Source of the DNA: Anaeramoeba flamelloides
Lineage: Eukaryota; Metamonada; Anaeramoebidae
Assembly (NCBI GenBank): GCA_027625915.1
Contig: JANTQA010000012.1
Coordinates: 14,718,501-14,782,500, forward strand
Direction: 5' to 3'
Length of the DNA stretch: 64,000 nucleotides
The number at the start of each line of letters is the position of its first letter. The stretch's first letter is position 1. Position numbers and translations under genes: made by a program. Below the pieces are notes generated by a model. That model saw only the letters and a list, made by a program, of their open reading frames with translations. It had not been told where the DNA came from and did not search any database. Shown piece by piece: positions 34,134 to 46,957 of the stretch.

Positions 34134-37100
34134 CTGAACACACATTAGGTTTAGCAAAGTAAAGAAAGAAATTTTTTTCAAATTAAAGAATTGATTAAAA
34201 TAAGTTCGTTTTATGGAAATCTTTTTATCAAATGAAATTTCTTTTCTCACAGTATTTTTGAATAGAAGGTTGAATACTCTAAAAAAGGAAAAAAAGATTA
34301 TTTTCAGATCTTTAAAATCACAGTCGATCTGAGGATAATTCAGTAACCATATTAAAAGGTAAAAAAAGTCTTTGATTAAAAAAAAAAACAAGAAAAAAGA
34401 AGTAAAAAAAATTGAAAATGGGTTTTGAGATTATATCTTTTCAGGCCATTTTCCTTTTACAAATTGTACAATAACAAATAGAATTTTTTCTTTCTTTTCT
34501 TTTATAGTTTTTATGAAAAAAGAATTTTCACTGAATCTTGAATGTATTTTCAAAAAAGTACACGATTTTTTCTTAAAATTGTTTTCAATAATCCAAAACT
34601 ATATAAATAATTTAACTTTTAAAAAAGATAATCTTTTTTTAATTACCAAAAAAAAAAATAAAAGATGTTTTCCAAAGATCTAAATACTGATAAATTTGAA
34701 CATACATAAAAAACTTTTTATTCAATTTCGATTTTTTTAAATCTATCAACTCAACTTTTCTTACAGTTCTTTAGTAGGAATATTTCGAAGATCAACTTAT
34801 TTTAGAAAGTTACTTTAGATTTGTGGCAATAAAATGTTTTATTCAAAATAAGGGAAAAAATTTGTAAAATGGAAAGTGAAGTAAAAATTTTAAGATACCT
34901 ATTTGAATTTATCAGTAAGCCTAATAGTTCGAAAATTCTGGAAAATCAAGATTTTGTATATAACTGTTCATTCTATTTGTATAAAAGTTTATTAACTTTT
35001 GAAATCTTGATGTTGATTAAACAAATTAAAAACATATTGTTTTCTGGACTTTAATTATATTGTAAATAATCACATTTTTTTTTTTTTTTTTTTTTTTCAT
35101 TTTTTTCAAGATTCTTTTAGTAAAATTTTTTGAATAACTAAACACAAATTCAAAAATTGATACCCCCCCCCCCCGAAATAATTAAAGAAAAAAAAATAGT
35201 ACCCTTTAGAATTCATGGGTAGTTAACAATTAAATCTGATTTTTAATTAACTTTTTACACCATTCTAAATATATAAAAACTGGATATTCAAAAAATTAAA
35301 AAAAAATAAACCAAAAACAAAAAAAAAAGTGAGTCCTAATTTTTTAAATCAGACATAGGGATTTTTTATTACTGAACTTTCACTGAAAAAAAGATAATAA
35401 CAAGATTTTTTATTAATAATTATATCCATGTTAAAAGATATTACATCGTCACAATTTTCTTGGTGATTATTTGTCTTTTCGAAGTTCTCTTTTTTTTTTC
35501 GAAATGATCTTTTGTAAAAAAAAAATATCAAAAAAAATGAGAAAAAATGAGTGATAAACAAAAAGAAAAGGAAAAAGAAAAAAAAAACAAAATAAAAATT
35601 GAAAAAGTAAAAAAAAAAAATTTGAAAAATTAGAAAAAAATGATTCTGATCTAAAAATTAGAAAATATTTTTTTGATAATAATACTCGAAAAACCCAACA
35701 AAAAACTTATATTTACCTTGTAAAGTGATTCAAAATTGTGAAAATCTAGTTTAGTTACAAAAGAAGGTGGAAAATTGTGAATTACATATATTCTTATAAA
35801 AAATATAAAAAACAACATGTTGGATAATATAATTGTATTATAACTTGCAACATCAAACTAACTTTTCCAATGTATTTTTTTTCTTCAACCTATTATATAT
35901 TAAATCAAAAGATAAGTAATTTATACAGATCAAATGAAAGAACTAAATTTTGTTGGTTGTTATTCATTTGGTTGTTGAAAATTTAAAATAGAGAATTTAA
36001 GAAACTAAACAGAAGAGATAAATCTTCAACCCATTGAAAATCTTTTCAATTCAAAAAAAAAAAAAAAAAATGAAAAAAGATAATTAATTAACTGTTTTGG
36101 AAAAAAAATGAAACATGAAAAAAAAAGCGAAACAAGGTTTTTCATTTGAAATATTCCTGAGAATGAAAAAAAAAAAATCAATAAAAAAGAGAAACAAATA
36201 TTCATCAAATAATAACCCAGTATATTATTTTCAATCAATCCAACAAATATAATTTAAATCTACTTTATTATCGAAATTGTTGGTGCGGTTTTGGAGATCT
36301 AAAAAATAGTCAATTTTTTGAACAAATTTTTAATAATAGATCAGCCAAAGAAAAAGTCATATCAAAAGATAGTATTAAAAAAAAACAGTTATTATTTTGA
36401 ATACTATATTTTGTCTTTATTTATTTATTTATTCCTTTTTTAATTGATATTACCTTTCATTTTCAGTAAGGTTCCCAATTAAAAACAGTATTTCACCACC
36501 ACCACCACCACCGCCACCCCCCACTTTCACTTTTTTCTACAATGGTAAATAGATTAAAAATTATAATAACAAAATAATTATTTTTATTTTTACCGAAATA
36601 TTATTTTTAATCAAATATAGACGAATTTTTTTTGTGAAAAAAATTATTACAGATATAAATATTTTTTTTTCTATTTGTTGGTATTTTTTCTGAATTATTC
36701 CTTGAAATTATTTTAACTAAAAATAGAAAATTGTCTTTTTCAGTTGGAATTTTTCATTAATTTTGTTATATTTTTAATTGACTTTAATAAACTATTTCGT
36801 GTCAAAAACTGGACAAAAAACCATTTAAAAATAAATATACCCAATTCGAAAATTCGATCTTCTCATTAAAATGATGATTGTAAATTCTAATTTTTTATCA
36901 ATTTTAAATTAATAAAAATAGATATAATATACCTATATATTAAGTAAAACTTGAAAGAATTACTATTTAATTTTTTTTTGTTATTGATATTATAATAAAA
37001 TAGGAATTATTTCAGATTAACTAATTCCTTTACAGAGATTATATATTTATTATTAGCAAAAAAACTTCTTGTTCACTTTTTTGAAGCGAAATTTCATTAA

Positions 37101-38856
37101 TAAAAAATCAGTTGACCTCTTTTGAAAATAGTAAAATACTTTTTTTTAGTTTTTGGTTTTATTATTATTTTTTCTATTAATAAAAGATAAATCAAATTTA
37201 TATATATTTAGAAGAGTTCAGACGTGAATTATGGATAATATTGAACCATATATTGTTCCTCGATACAAATGAATTCCTTTTTTTTTTTTTTTTTTGAAAA
37301 TTTCATCATACCTTTACAGTAACAAGTTCTGAAATGGGGGTTATTTGAAATCTTATCATTATTAAATCAACTTGAAATTTTTTCATGATTAATAAAAGAA
37401 ATAATAACCATCAATTTCCAGAAACTAAAAATATCATATAAATTTCAAATCAAAAACTTTTATACACCCAGTTTCACTTTAATATACAAACTTTAAAACG
37501 ACAATTAAGACTTGAAAAAAAAATACAAATTAATACACAGATTAGGATTCTAGTACAATAATATGTGTATAAAAACTAAAAAAAGGGGCCCTCAGTTGAA
37601 GGGTTTTTTGTCTTAAATTTTGTTATAGGGTTGTGTGTTAAAGAGGAAGTAAGTTTATATTTAATTATTTAAATAAAGAATCAAGGACAAATAGAATTGA
37701 AATTTGGAAGATATTAAAGAATAATTTAATTTATGAAGGTTATAAACAATTCAGTTTTTACAATTTTCAGTATTTTTTATTTTGAATTTATATTATTGGA
37801 TTATATTTATTCAGACAAGTTATCTAATCATAAGAATTTTGGTGAAAAAATCTTGACAATTACAATAAATTTCATATTTTATTTAGTGATTTTATAGATT
37901 TTATGAGTTTTTTCTGGGTAACATTTTCCGTCTTTTCCTTTCTAATATTTTTGATAATTTAGTTTATTCATTTGATTCTGATAAATCTAAATTTTTTTTC
38001 AAAGATTCAAGATCGTTTGCAAAAAAAAATACTCTAAAAAACGATTAAGAATAAATTAACTACCAATTTTCCTTCCCGAAAAAATAATCTAAAATTGAGA
38101 TAATAAACTCTAATATTTTTTAAAATATTTTTTTTTAAAATAAAAAATTGAATTAATACAAAATATGAATTTGTGATGAATTATCATTTTGAATGGTTAA
38201 ATATTTTTATTTGAATTAATTTTAATAAAGATCATCACGTTTAAAATGCCTTATTTTTACTAAAAATAATTAAATATTTTCTAATAGGAATATCCCCTTA
38301 ATTAATCTATTTTGATAATTTGAAAGGGTTATCAACAAAAACAACAAAAAAAAAAATAATAAAATTATTATTAAGAGTGGATATTCTTGAATAAAACCAA
38401 CCAGTTATGATTTTCTGTATCTCAAAAAAAATTACAATTTTATAACTTTCCCGAATTTTGTCAATTAATCTTGTAAAAAAATTTTCTTTTTTTTTTTTTT
38501 AAAATGCAAAATAAAATTCTGTTTCTCAACAGTATTATACTCATTTGTTTCAATACTCAAAAAGAAAAAAAAAAAAAAGAAAGAAAGAAATATTTAATCA
38601 CTATATATATATATATATAAACTAGAAAAGAAAAAAGAAAGAAAAACAAAAAAATAAAAAGAAAAGAAAAACAAAAAAAAAAAAAAAAGAAAAGAAAAAA
38701 AATAAATAAATAATAATAAAATAATTGTTTTTGATTTATTAGAGAATTCAGAAAAAAAACAAGAAAAAAAAGTTTACCTCACTATTCTTTGGAAATAGTG
38801 AAAAAAATTTTTTCATTAAAAGTCGGTGAGAAGAATGGAAAAAGTAATTTTATAAT
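34134..38856. other. Gene-poor stretch with low complexity and repeats
   Basis: No convincing gene. It contains a run of 12 C at 35163-35174, a relative of the 1020-1320 repeat at 35200-35520, a (CCA)n/C-rich patch at 36494-36522, an R2 fragment at about 37440-37600, and a purine-rich tract with an (AT)n run at about 38555-38710. The open frames at 34869-35054, 35349-35561 and 36026-36238 have the composition of the flanks. Confidence 0.45.
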
Positions 38857-40131
38857 TTAACTTAAACGAATAGAACCACCTTTGTATAAGGTTTTGTTAT
38901 TGCACAAAATATCAAAACAATACTGGCCCTTTTTTTTAAAATCGAGCTCAAAGACATACATAAATTTTTTGAAAAGAGGCTTTTGAATAATAACACGAAT
39001 ATCGTGGGGATAACTTTTGTGATAAATTTTCAGCTGTATTTCAAGTCCACGGTATTTTTCAAAAGATTTGCTTATTTTCCAATTTGGATGGAATTTTATT
39101 TTCCTTTTTTGAGGCTTTGTCTCTATTTTGAATTCATCAGGATCAATGATATTTTCTAATTTAATATTTTTTATTTGGCTGAGAATTGTTGTGTCGTCTA
39201 TTTCGGATCCAAGTTGTAGGGTTGTCTTGTTGTGATTCTCGATCTCGTGTTCAAATTTTCTTTTCTTCTTTGATTTGCTCTTGCTGTTTAGGTCCCTTTT
39301 TTGCTGTTGGTAGCTGTTGTAAAGAGACTTTTGTAATTCGGACCATTTTTTTCTTAATACAAACTCGATGTTTGATTTTTCCTTATTGATTTTCCCAATT
39401 AAACTTTCCAGTGTTTTTTCGATGCCGCTATCAATCTTATTCAATTTTTCAATTTTTGTGATGATCTTATTCTTTTGTTCAGTAAAACTAAAAGTTGTCT
39501 GATCAAGGTTGTTTTGTATTAAGCTAACAACTTCCTTCAGGCTTTGTGTTTCAGAACACTCGGAGTGCTTTTTGAAACACTTGTAGCAAATGAATTTTTT
39601 ACAATCTGGGCAAAAGTGTTTCAGTTCCTTGTTGTGCTCTTTACAGAGGTTACTGCTTAGCTTTGAGAGCTCTGAGATTAAGACCCTTCGGTGGCTACTT
39701 AGTGCCTTCGCATGGATATTGGAATCACATTGCTTACAATAATACACTTTACATTTTTTGCAATAAAATACTGCATTAACATTATTACAATTTTCACAGA
39801 TAACGGAAATTTCGTCTAAAGATTCAGATCCCTTATCTTGATCAGATCCACTCAAACTATTCTTTGTTTCTGAACTGGAACCACTATAAGAACTCCCAGT
39901 TGTGCTCTCACTCCCACTCCCACTTTCAGTCGAACTTCCGCTACTACTCCCGCTACTGCTACTTTTACTTTCACTGCTACTTTCGCTTTCGCTTTCAGAT
40001 CCACTTCCAGTACTACTACTTTGATTTATGCTTACAGAATCACTCCCAGTACCACTACTTTTGCTTCTGCTTACAGAATCACTTAAACTTTCACTTTCGT
40101 TTTCGTAAATAGATCCTTCTACAAGTGTCAT
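38857..40131 (-). CDS. Ser-rich tandem B-box (TRIM-like) protein
   Basis: A 424-residue protein in one exon from ATG to TAA. Residues 1-105 are a Ser/Gly/Glu low-complexity tail. Two zinc-binding B-boxes follow: CENCNN...FYCKKC...CKQCDSNIH...SSHR (about 111-150) and CKEHNKELKHFC..C...CYKC.KKH (about 162-190). A Lys/Glu-rich coiled coil covers about 205-300. The last 80 residues (YPHDIRVII ... KKGQYCFDILCNNKTLYKG) look like an Ig/filamin-type beta domain, as in some TRIM proteins. No RING is present, so E3 ligase activity is not expected from this chain; a scaffold role is more likely. The Ser-rich tail is encoded by imperfect short repeats (AGT/TCA with GGA or GAA codons). Confidence 0.75.
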   Translation of the reverse strand: MTLVEGSIYENESESLSDSVSRSKSSGTGSDSVSINQSSSTGSGSESESESSSESKSSSSGSSSGSSTESGSGSESTTGSSYSGSSSETKNSLSGSDQDKGSESLDEISVICENCNNVNAVFYCKKCKVYYCKQCDSNIHAKALSSHRRVLISELSKLSSNLCKEHNKELKHFCPDCKKFICYKCFKKHSECSETQSLKEVVSLIQNNLDQTTFSFTEQKNKIITKIEKLNKIDSGIEKTLESLIGKINKEKSNIEFVLRKKWSELQKSLYNSYQQQKRDLNSKSKSKKKRKFEHEIENHNKTTLQLGSEIDDTTILSQIKNIKLENIIDPDEFKIETKPQKRKIKFHPNWKISKSFEKYRGLEIQLKIYHKSYPHDIRVIIQKPLFKKFMYVFELDFKKKGQYCFDILCNNKTLYKGGSIRLS

Positions 40132-41188
40132 TTTGGTTGTTGGAAAACTTTATAAAAAATGATTTTTTCCTTTTTTTTAAATCTCTTGTTAGAGATCTTG
40201 ATCCAAATTTCACCAAGTTTCTGACTTTAAAATAAGATAACAGTTTGAGAATTTTTTCTTACAGTTGGGTGTGTTTTTTAGGTTAGGTTTTATTGAAGAT
40301 GAGAAAAACTTATCAAAACTTTAATAAATATGTACGAAAAATACTTGAAAGTCTATTTTGAAGAGACTGTTTGTGTGGTTTGAGTACTTTTAATTCGTGA
40401 AAGAGAGATAACATAGATATCTTTTACAGATAAATTTGATTGAAATATTTGTTGTTTGGGATTTCAATATTTGTTACGAGTTAAGAACATTATTCAAAAA
40501 TATCACTTAACAAAAATCTCACTTCCTCTTGAGTAATTTAAGCACTCAATTGGTAAGAAGAAAATCTCTGAATCTTGGAAATTTAGTCCACCGTTCACAG
40601 ATTTGGTTCTGTTGAAAATATTTTTATATTTATTCATCAAATTTTTTTACTTTTATATTAACCTACAAATAAAAATTTTAAATATGAATGTCATTTTTTA
40701 ACCGCTGAAAAATAATATTTAAAGTGAATACAAATAATTATTTTTCATCTTTCTTGTCTATTATTTTTTGAAAAAGAAATTTCGTACTTTAATATTTATG
40801 GTGTTGAAAAAAATAGTGCCGGGAGTCAAGAACCCTTTTTCCTAATTAAAAAAAGTTCTTGTTTTGCCTGGTAGAACACATAATCCAGAGTCCAAGGATA
40901 TATCGATTTCAACCTATTTTGAAGGTTATTTCTTTGAAATTTTGAGTAAATTATAAATTATTAATTGAATTTGTAGATAATTTTAGTATTTTTTCAAATT
41001 TATTTGAATTTTTTTTTTTATAACAAATCATTTCTAAAATTGTTTCTCTATTTTTTGTAATCTATTTGTTTTTTTTTTCTTAACAAAAAAAAATTCTGAT
41101 TAAAATTTACTTTATTTTCCAAGAAAATTTTTACTTTTTATGTTTTTTTTTATGATTTCTTCTTTTACATGATTTTTTACACCAATGT
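40132..41188. other. Intergenic, between B-box and Mo25-like genes
   Basis: These divergent genes share this 1 kb, which should hold both promoters. At 40820-40870 a short G+C-richer patch contains the inverted pair CAAGAAC/GTTCTTG. I see no confident RNA gene. Confidence 0.35.
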
Positions 41189-41311
41189 TTGAAATTATCT
41201 ATATTTTCAAAACCTTCGCTATGTAATATCAATTTAAATAATTTCTTGATGATATTGACTTTCCTCTTTGGGACTATATTTTGTATGTTTTATATTTTAT
41301 ACTTCCATTTG
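41189..41311 (+). CDS. Mo25/CAB39-like protein, possible early exon
   Basis: Open without an ATG, ending at TTTG/GTAGTA in phase 0. FLMILTFLFGT may correspond to the LVAMKEILYGT segment of Mo25. The match is short; the call depends on the phase-compatible exon at 42120. The true start codon has not been found. Confidence 0.25.
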
Positions 41312-42119
41312 GTAGTAGGGATGTTTATTTCACTTTTCTTTGTTTATTTTATTTTTTTTTTAAAGTTTCACTGTATAATTTTAAATAATTGTTTTAAAAG
41401 CAACATAATAACTCCTAATCAAGATAATTTTTATTAAATATAAACTTATAAGAATAAAAAAAAATGAGTGTTTGTATTTATAAATTGTTTTTATTTTCCC
41501 ACTCACTGGTAGTCTTTGAAAACTATTAAAATTGATTTTTAAGAATTTTGGAAAAAGAATGTTAGAATAAGTTGTATAAAAGTCCGGTATGGGGATATAA
41601 GGTCAAGTTTATTATTACAAGATATTGAGGTTCAATTGTAAATTTTTATTAATTTTCGTTTGATGATTCAATTTATTTTCAAATAATTCTTCAAATTTAT
41701 TTATTTTGAAAGATAAATTAACTCCTTTAGAAACCGGATAAATTTTGTACATTTTCATAGTTTTCAATTTTTTAATCTGAAGAATTCCTAAATTTTAATT
41801 TGTCTATTTACCCTATATTTAGCCAAATTGTCTATTGTTTTTAACCAATGATCTTTGTTTATATATATATATATTCTCAAAATTAGATCTATAAGTAATC
41901 AAATAAAAAATTATTTATTTCTCAAATTTCAGTTAGCATTTAGTAACCATTTTATTGATTGTTAATCGAAGTTTTTTTTTTTTTTTTATAAGTTTTATAA
42001 ACAATTTGCAGTTTTTAACTAATGTTTATTTAGATCACAAATAATTTTTTACCATCTATAATAATAAAAAAGAATTGCACCATTTTGGTTCGCTAATATG
42101 AAAAAAGAAATGAATTTAG

Positions 42120-42328
42120 GTTATTGTTTTGACTTTTTTTCAAAATATTTTTTCAATATGTAATGAGGAAGAATTAATTGAATTATTTTCATATTTTTGT
42201 ATGAAAAAAAAAGAATATATTTCAATTTTCTCATCTGGGGATGGCATAGGTAATGTGAAAAATAGTGGGGTGGTTGTCGTCATTGTCAATCATTTTGAAC
42301 ATGATTTTATAATTGATTTTATTTTAAG
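42120..42328 (+). CDS. Mo25/CAB39-like protein, exon
   Basis: Enters at TTTAG (phase 0) and leaves at AAG/GTAAAT with two bases over. It reads TFFQNIFSICNEEELIELF then MKKKEYISIFSS, which runs parallel to LAQELYNSGLLSTLV and GKKDVAQIFNN of Mo25, the helical-repeat scaffold that activates STE20/GCK kinases with STRAD. Identity is low and this exon alone would not prove the family. Confidence 0.4.
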
Positions 42329-43213
42329 GTAAATTTAATTCTTATTTTTTCTTTTGAAATAATAAATAAAATGTATTTTAAAACTTATAAAGGGTAGATA
42401 CAAATTCTACATTCAATTTAAAATCAAATTTTGTAAGCCGTTAATCCATGGAAATGATACAAGGTAATTATTGAAATTCAATCTATTTTAAAGGAAAATT
42501 ATTCGATTTAAGTTAGTAAAATATTTTTTAATTTATATATATATATATAACTTAGCACCCCAAATAACCTAAAAACATTTCAAACAAAAATAAAAATTTG
42601 AAATGTTATCAAAGGATAATAAGGTATAGAATTAATAAAAAATTATCCTCGAAAGAAAATTTTATAATTAAAAATTGTATAGTTACTTAAAATAAAAAAA
42701 TAACTTTTAAAAAAATTTTCAACATTGGGAATTTTTTTTTGGTTATTGTGATTTTATTTTTTTTCCAAATTTTGTCAAAATAAATTTTTTTTTTTTTTTG
42801 AAAAGTTTGTCTAGACATCAAAAACCTCTTAGTTTTAACATTTAAAACACACCATACTTTACTGGAAATTTTTTTGGGCCCTTTGCACCCCAAAATTGCC
42901 TAAAATGCTTGATTAAATAATTTATTCATTATAAAAGTTATTATAACATCACATAGAAAATTTGTTTTATCTACTAATTACGATTCAATATCAATATCTA
43001 TATTAGATTCTAAATAATTTAATAATAAAAAAATATATAAATTAAATTAGAAAAAAAAATCAAATTTTTTTTCATTGCAAAATTTTACAATTTTTTCAAC
43101 AAGATTTTTTTTTAAAATTTTAAATGGTTTGGCCAATAGTTCGAGTCAGATTAATAATTGTTTTTTTTTTTATTTTTTTACAATTTTTTAATTTTTGACT
43201 TTTTAAAATCTAG

Positions 43214-43391
43214 ACATAAAATAAACAATATTGTTGAATTAGAGACCATATATCAGAACTTATTTAACAAGATCTGGATTAATTTATTAAGGAAAAATCC
43301 AAATATCGCTACTATATTATTCAAATTTTTACCAATAACAAAATGTAATAAAAAATTTGGTTTCGGAGATTATTTTATTATATTGGAATAA
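43214..43391 (+). CDS. Mo25/CAB39-like protein, exon
   Basis: Enters at ATCTAG with one base that completes the AG left by the previous exon. INLLRKNPNIATIL aligns with the Mo25 hallmark LRECIRHEPLAKIIL. It either ends at AAAT/GTAATA (43344, phase 1, matching the next exon) or reads to a TAA at 43391. Confidence 0.4.
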
Positions 43392-44037
43392 TATTTATGA
43401 GTTTTTTTTTATTTTATTTTAAATTTTAGGTATAAATATTTTATCGATTAAAAAGTAATTTATATTTGTTTGATTCTAATTTAATAAATTGAAATTATTT
43501 TACAATTTTTTTTTTTTTTTTTTTGATTTTCAATTATTATCTATTGCTTAAATAAAAGTTTTAGAAAATTAATCATATTAAAAATTTAGTTTTGGCCTAA
43601 AGAAATAATTTTCATTTTTCTCTTAATTGGATATTTATTGGAATTTTTTCTAAAAAAAAAAATTAAATTTCAAAGTAATTTATTTTTTTTTTATTTTTTT
43701 AATCATAAAATTAGCAAAATTTTTTGGTGGTTATTATTAATAAATTAATGTGTTGAGTTTTGAATTATGATTAATGTAATAAAATTCCTGATTTTAAAAA
43801 ATAAAATATAAATAAAAATCTTTAAAAAAATGTAAAAATGAATAATTATTATTTTTTTTTCAATTTTCAAAAAAAAAAATCAATAACTTAACTACTTTAT
43901 CTTTGAACTATTTTGACTTTTTATTATAATTTAAATCTGGATTAAAGACTAATAAGAAAATTAATATATTAGTAGATCAATATCATTTTAAATCTAATTT
44001 AAAAAACTTGATGAAATTTAGGCAAATCCGGGGTGCT

Positions 44038-44068
<31 letters not shown>

Positions 44069-45022
44069 TCTTTAAGAAGTAAAAGATTTAAATAAATTCT
44101 GTTTCAGTCAAAGTGACCTAACATTTTTTTTTCAAATATCAATTATTTTATATCATTGATCATTTGAATAATATTTAAGAAATAAACAGAGTAATATACA
44201 TCAAAGAAAGGTTGATTTATGCCTGAAACTAAAATTAATTCATAAATATATTTTCTTACCAAATGAAAAACTCAAATTATATGTATCCCAGAGAGAAAAA
44301 CAACAATTTTCTTTTTGAACTTCTACAGGTATTTGAATAATAAATAGCAAACATTTTTCACTTCATTTTCCAGACTTTTATTAAAGAAATTAAGTCCTCA
44401 AATGAAGTTTGTTGATATTTGTAGTCTCTATTTGAAAAGGGAAATGAAAATGAAGTGGAAATTCTTCACATTTATTAAACAAATATCAGGATCAAATATC
44501 TTAATAAAAGTCCAATAGATATCAATGTGATTTCTCAACAATCATTTTCACTATATCAATAACCTTAGAATAACATATTTTTACCAAGTGACTCTTGATC
44601 CTACAATAGAAAAAATTTTTGCAACTAAATTACGTTTGAAAAAAAAATTGAAAAAAAAAAACAATGTGCACAATGTGAAAAAATGATTTCAATTTTTAAA
44701 AATTTTCAAAATAAAATTTTTCTTCTAATATCTATGCAAACACTTTTAATACATGTATTTCACTTATTACAACTGTAACACTTTGAATGAAAAATAGTTT
44801 AGAATATTAAAAAAAAAAAAAAAAGAAAAGAAAATAATAATTAAATTAAAACAGTTATACAAGAAATTTGATATTAAATTTTGATTGTAATTTTAATAAT
44901 ATTTTTTGGTGTAAGGTTTTTTGTATACCCTGAAAGTTAAAATAATTTTTATTCAACTTTTGTATAAAATTTTATATATATTTTGATATTAATTCTTTTG
45001 AAAAATTCATCATTAAATCAAG

Positions 45023-45228
45023 ATATATTTTATCAAAATATTGAAAAGTTCAATTTTCCCTTTGAAGTGATTCATGTTTTAAAAAATTTCAAGAAAAATA
45101 ATTATGAATTGTCCTTAAATACGTTTCAATTTTTAAAAACTTTTTTATTTAACTTGATCCCTCTACCAATTTTTTTTACTATTCCATGTCGTTGTTTGTT
45201 GTTGTTAAACAACACAAAAAACAAATAA
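45023..45228 (+). CDS. Mo25/CAB39-like protein, exon
   Basis: Entered after AATCAAG with two bases, phase-compatible with 43344. FEVIHVLKNF and NNYELSLNTFQFLKTFL match FYDFFRYVEM and STFDIASDAFATFKDLL of Mo25. The 3' boundary is not clear; a weak GT lies near 45189 and the frame closes at 45228. Confidence 0.4.
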
Positions 45229-45419
45229 AATCAATAATTAATCGATTAAAAGTAAATTCAAAATGTGTACATGATAAATCCTTTCAATGATTATAATTAC
45301 TTTTTTTATGTATATTTGAGTAAAACGTCCCTATCTAAAAATACTTATTAAAAAGAAATATTGTATATGAAATAAAATTATTTTTATTTTATTGTCAAAT
45401 TCTTAATTTCCAACCAAAA

Positions 45420-45870
45420 AAATATTAAGGTAAGAAAGGATCAATTGGAAAAAACAACTAAATTGAGAAAAAATAAAATTTTGGAAATTATCTTTTAGTA
45501 TAAAAAAAATAATTGTTTTTAATCCTATTTATCGCCTTATATTTTTATCGTTTATTAATTAAAGAATTTTTTTCAACACTTATTCTCATTTTATGAACAA
45601 ATATAAATCAAAATGTTGCAAATTATGTAAAATTTTAAAAAAATTTGATATTAACAACTATTTAGACCATTTTCTTTATAATTGCTAAATCTGTAAATTT
45701 AATCACAAAATTTGGATATCTGAATTAAAAAAAAAATAAAATATCTAATATATTAAAAAGAGACCTACTATTTTTTAATAATATTATAAAAAAAATCAAT
45801 AATTTTAATTATCACTAGTGTGTAATAAATGACTTATCGGATCTTTAATAAAATTTCTAAATCTAAATTT
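45420..45870 (+). mobile_element. LINE 3' fragment, copy 2
   Basis: The 3' end of the same LINE family as 16441-18240: a finger CCKLCKILKKFDINNYLDHF...C near 45620-45690, then KIWISELKKK. Reading frame is broken. The start of this piece (45432-45510) is also repeated at about 46285-46370. It lies in a proposed intron of the Mo25-like gene and is followed directly by a foldback module. Confidence 0.6.
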
Positions 45871-45871
45871 A

Positions 45872-45985
45872 GGAATTCTGGGAATTTCATAGAGTGCTAA
45901 AGAGTTTTTAGTTTTTGCAGAATTTAAAAGGAATTGGGTAAAATCAAAGTTTTTTCTCTGTTATTTGGAATTCTGGAAACACTAA
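45872..45985. repeat. Foldback element copy P6 (weak)
   Basis: GAATTCTGGGAATTTC, then ATAGAGTGCTAAAGAGTTTTTAG (a degenerate 10-bp-unit array) and a hairpin of the CAGAATTTAAAAGGAATTG type closing with TTGGAATTCTGGAAAC near 45968. It directly follows the LINE fragment. Confidence 0.45.
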
Positions 45986-46957
45986 CAGTAAATAAAATGA
46001 ATTAAAAACCCCTCCTGAAATAATAAAATCAAAAAATGTGAAGAAAGAAAAAAGAAACCTTTTATTCCAACTTGCTAAGAATTTAATAATTGTTTTTAAA
46101 TTATAAGTGGAAAAAAAAAACAAGGGGTTTTACAAAAATCAATTAGAAACCATATTTTAAGAGATTTAAATATGCCCCCTTATTGAATTTTGAGGGAAAT
46201 TTTTAATTAAGTCAATTTGATTTTAACAGAGATAAAAGAAAAGTCAAGTTTGAAACAAACAAAAAAAAATTATCTTAAAAAACGATCAATTGGAAAAAAA
46301 AACAAAATTGAGAAACAATAAAGGTATAAATTATCTTTTGGTATAAAACTCAATAATCATAAAATATAATTTTTTTTAGGAGCAAATAATTTAAAAAGAA
46401 TTATACATAAAATAATATTCAAGAGGGCTTTCAAAACCTTCTACATTTTTAAAAAATATTTTCATTTTTTTTTATATCTATATTATTTTTAAGTAATTCC
46501 AAATAATTGTAAAAGATAGCAATTTTCAAAACTCCAAATGAAATCAAAAATTAAAAATACTCAACTAATAATTCATCTTCAAGTCATTTAAAGGCAGAAC
46601 AAGAAAATACGAAACCTAAATATATCAATAATCGAAATAAAAAAAAAATTGAATTTTATAACATTTTTTGTTTCTCTGCACTTAAAATCTCGAAAAAAAA
46701 GCTCCTGAAAATAATGTAAAGAAAAAAAGTCAAAAAAAAACAGAAAAAAGTTCTTGTTATTATTATTTTCTTGAATTAGATAAAATTAAAATAAGTGATA
46801 TCAATTCTTTTTGTGATATTTCGTTATTTGAAAAAATTTTACTAAAAGAAATTGTTTTTTTGACTTTCTGAGTGAGAAAAAAATTTCAAAAAACAGAACA
46901 TTGAAAAGAAACAGAAAGTAAATATTGATCGACTTTTTGGTTATTGTATTTAGAATC

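Noticed and set aside
39186-39389. Frame opposite to the B-box gene
   Set aside because: Antisense shadow of the coiled-coil coding region.
39864-40112. Frame opposite to the Ser-rich tail of the B-box gene
   Set aside because: Antisense reading of the repetitive Ser/Gly/Glu codons.
40820-40910. tRNA-Met-like sequence (CATAATCCAGAGTCC context)
   Set aside because: No acceptor or T stem can be paired and the B box is absent; similarity is likely chance.
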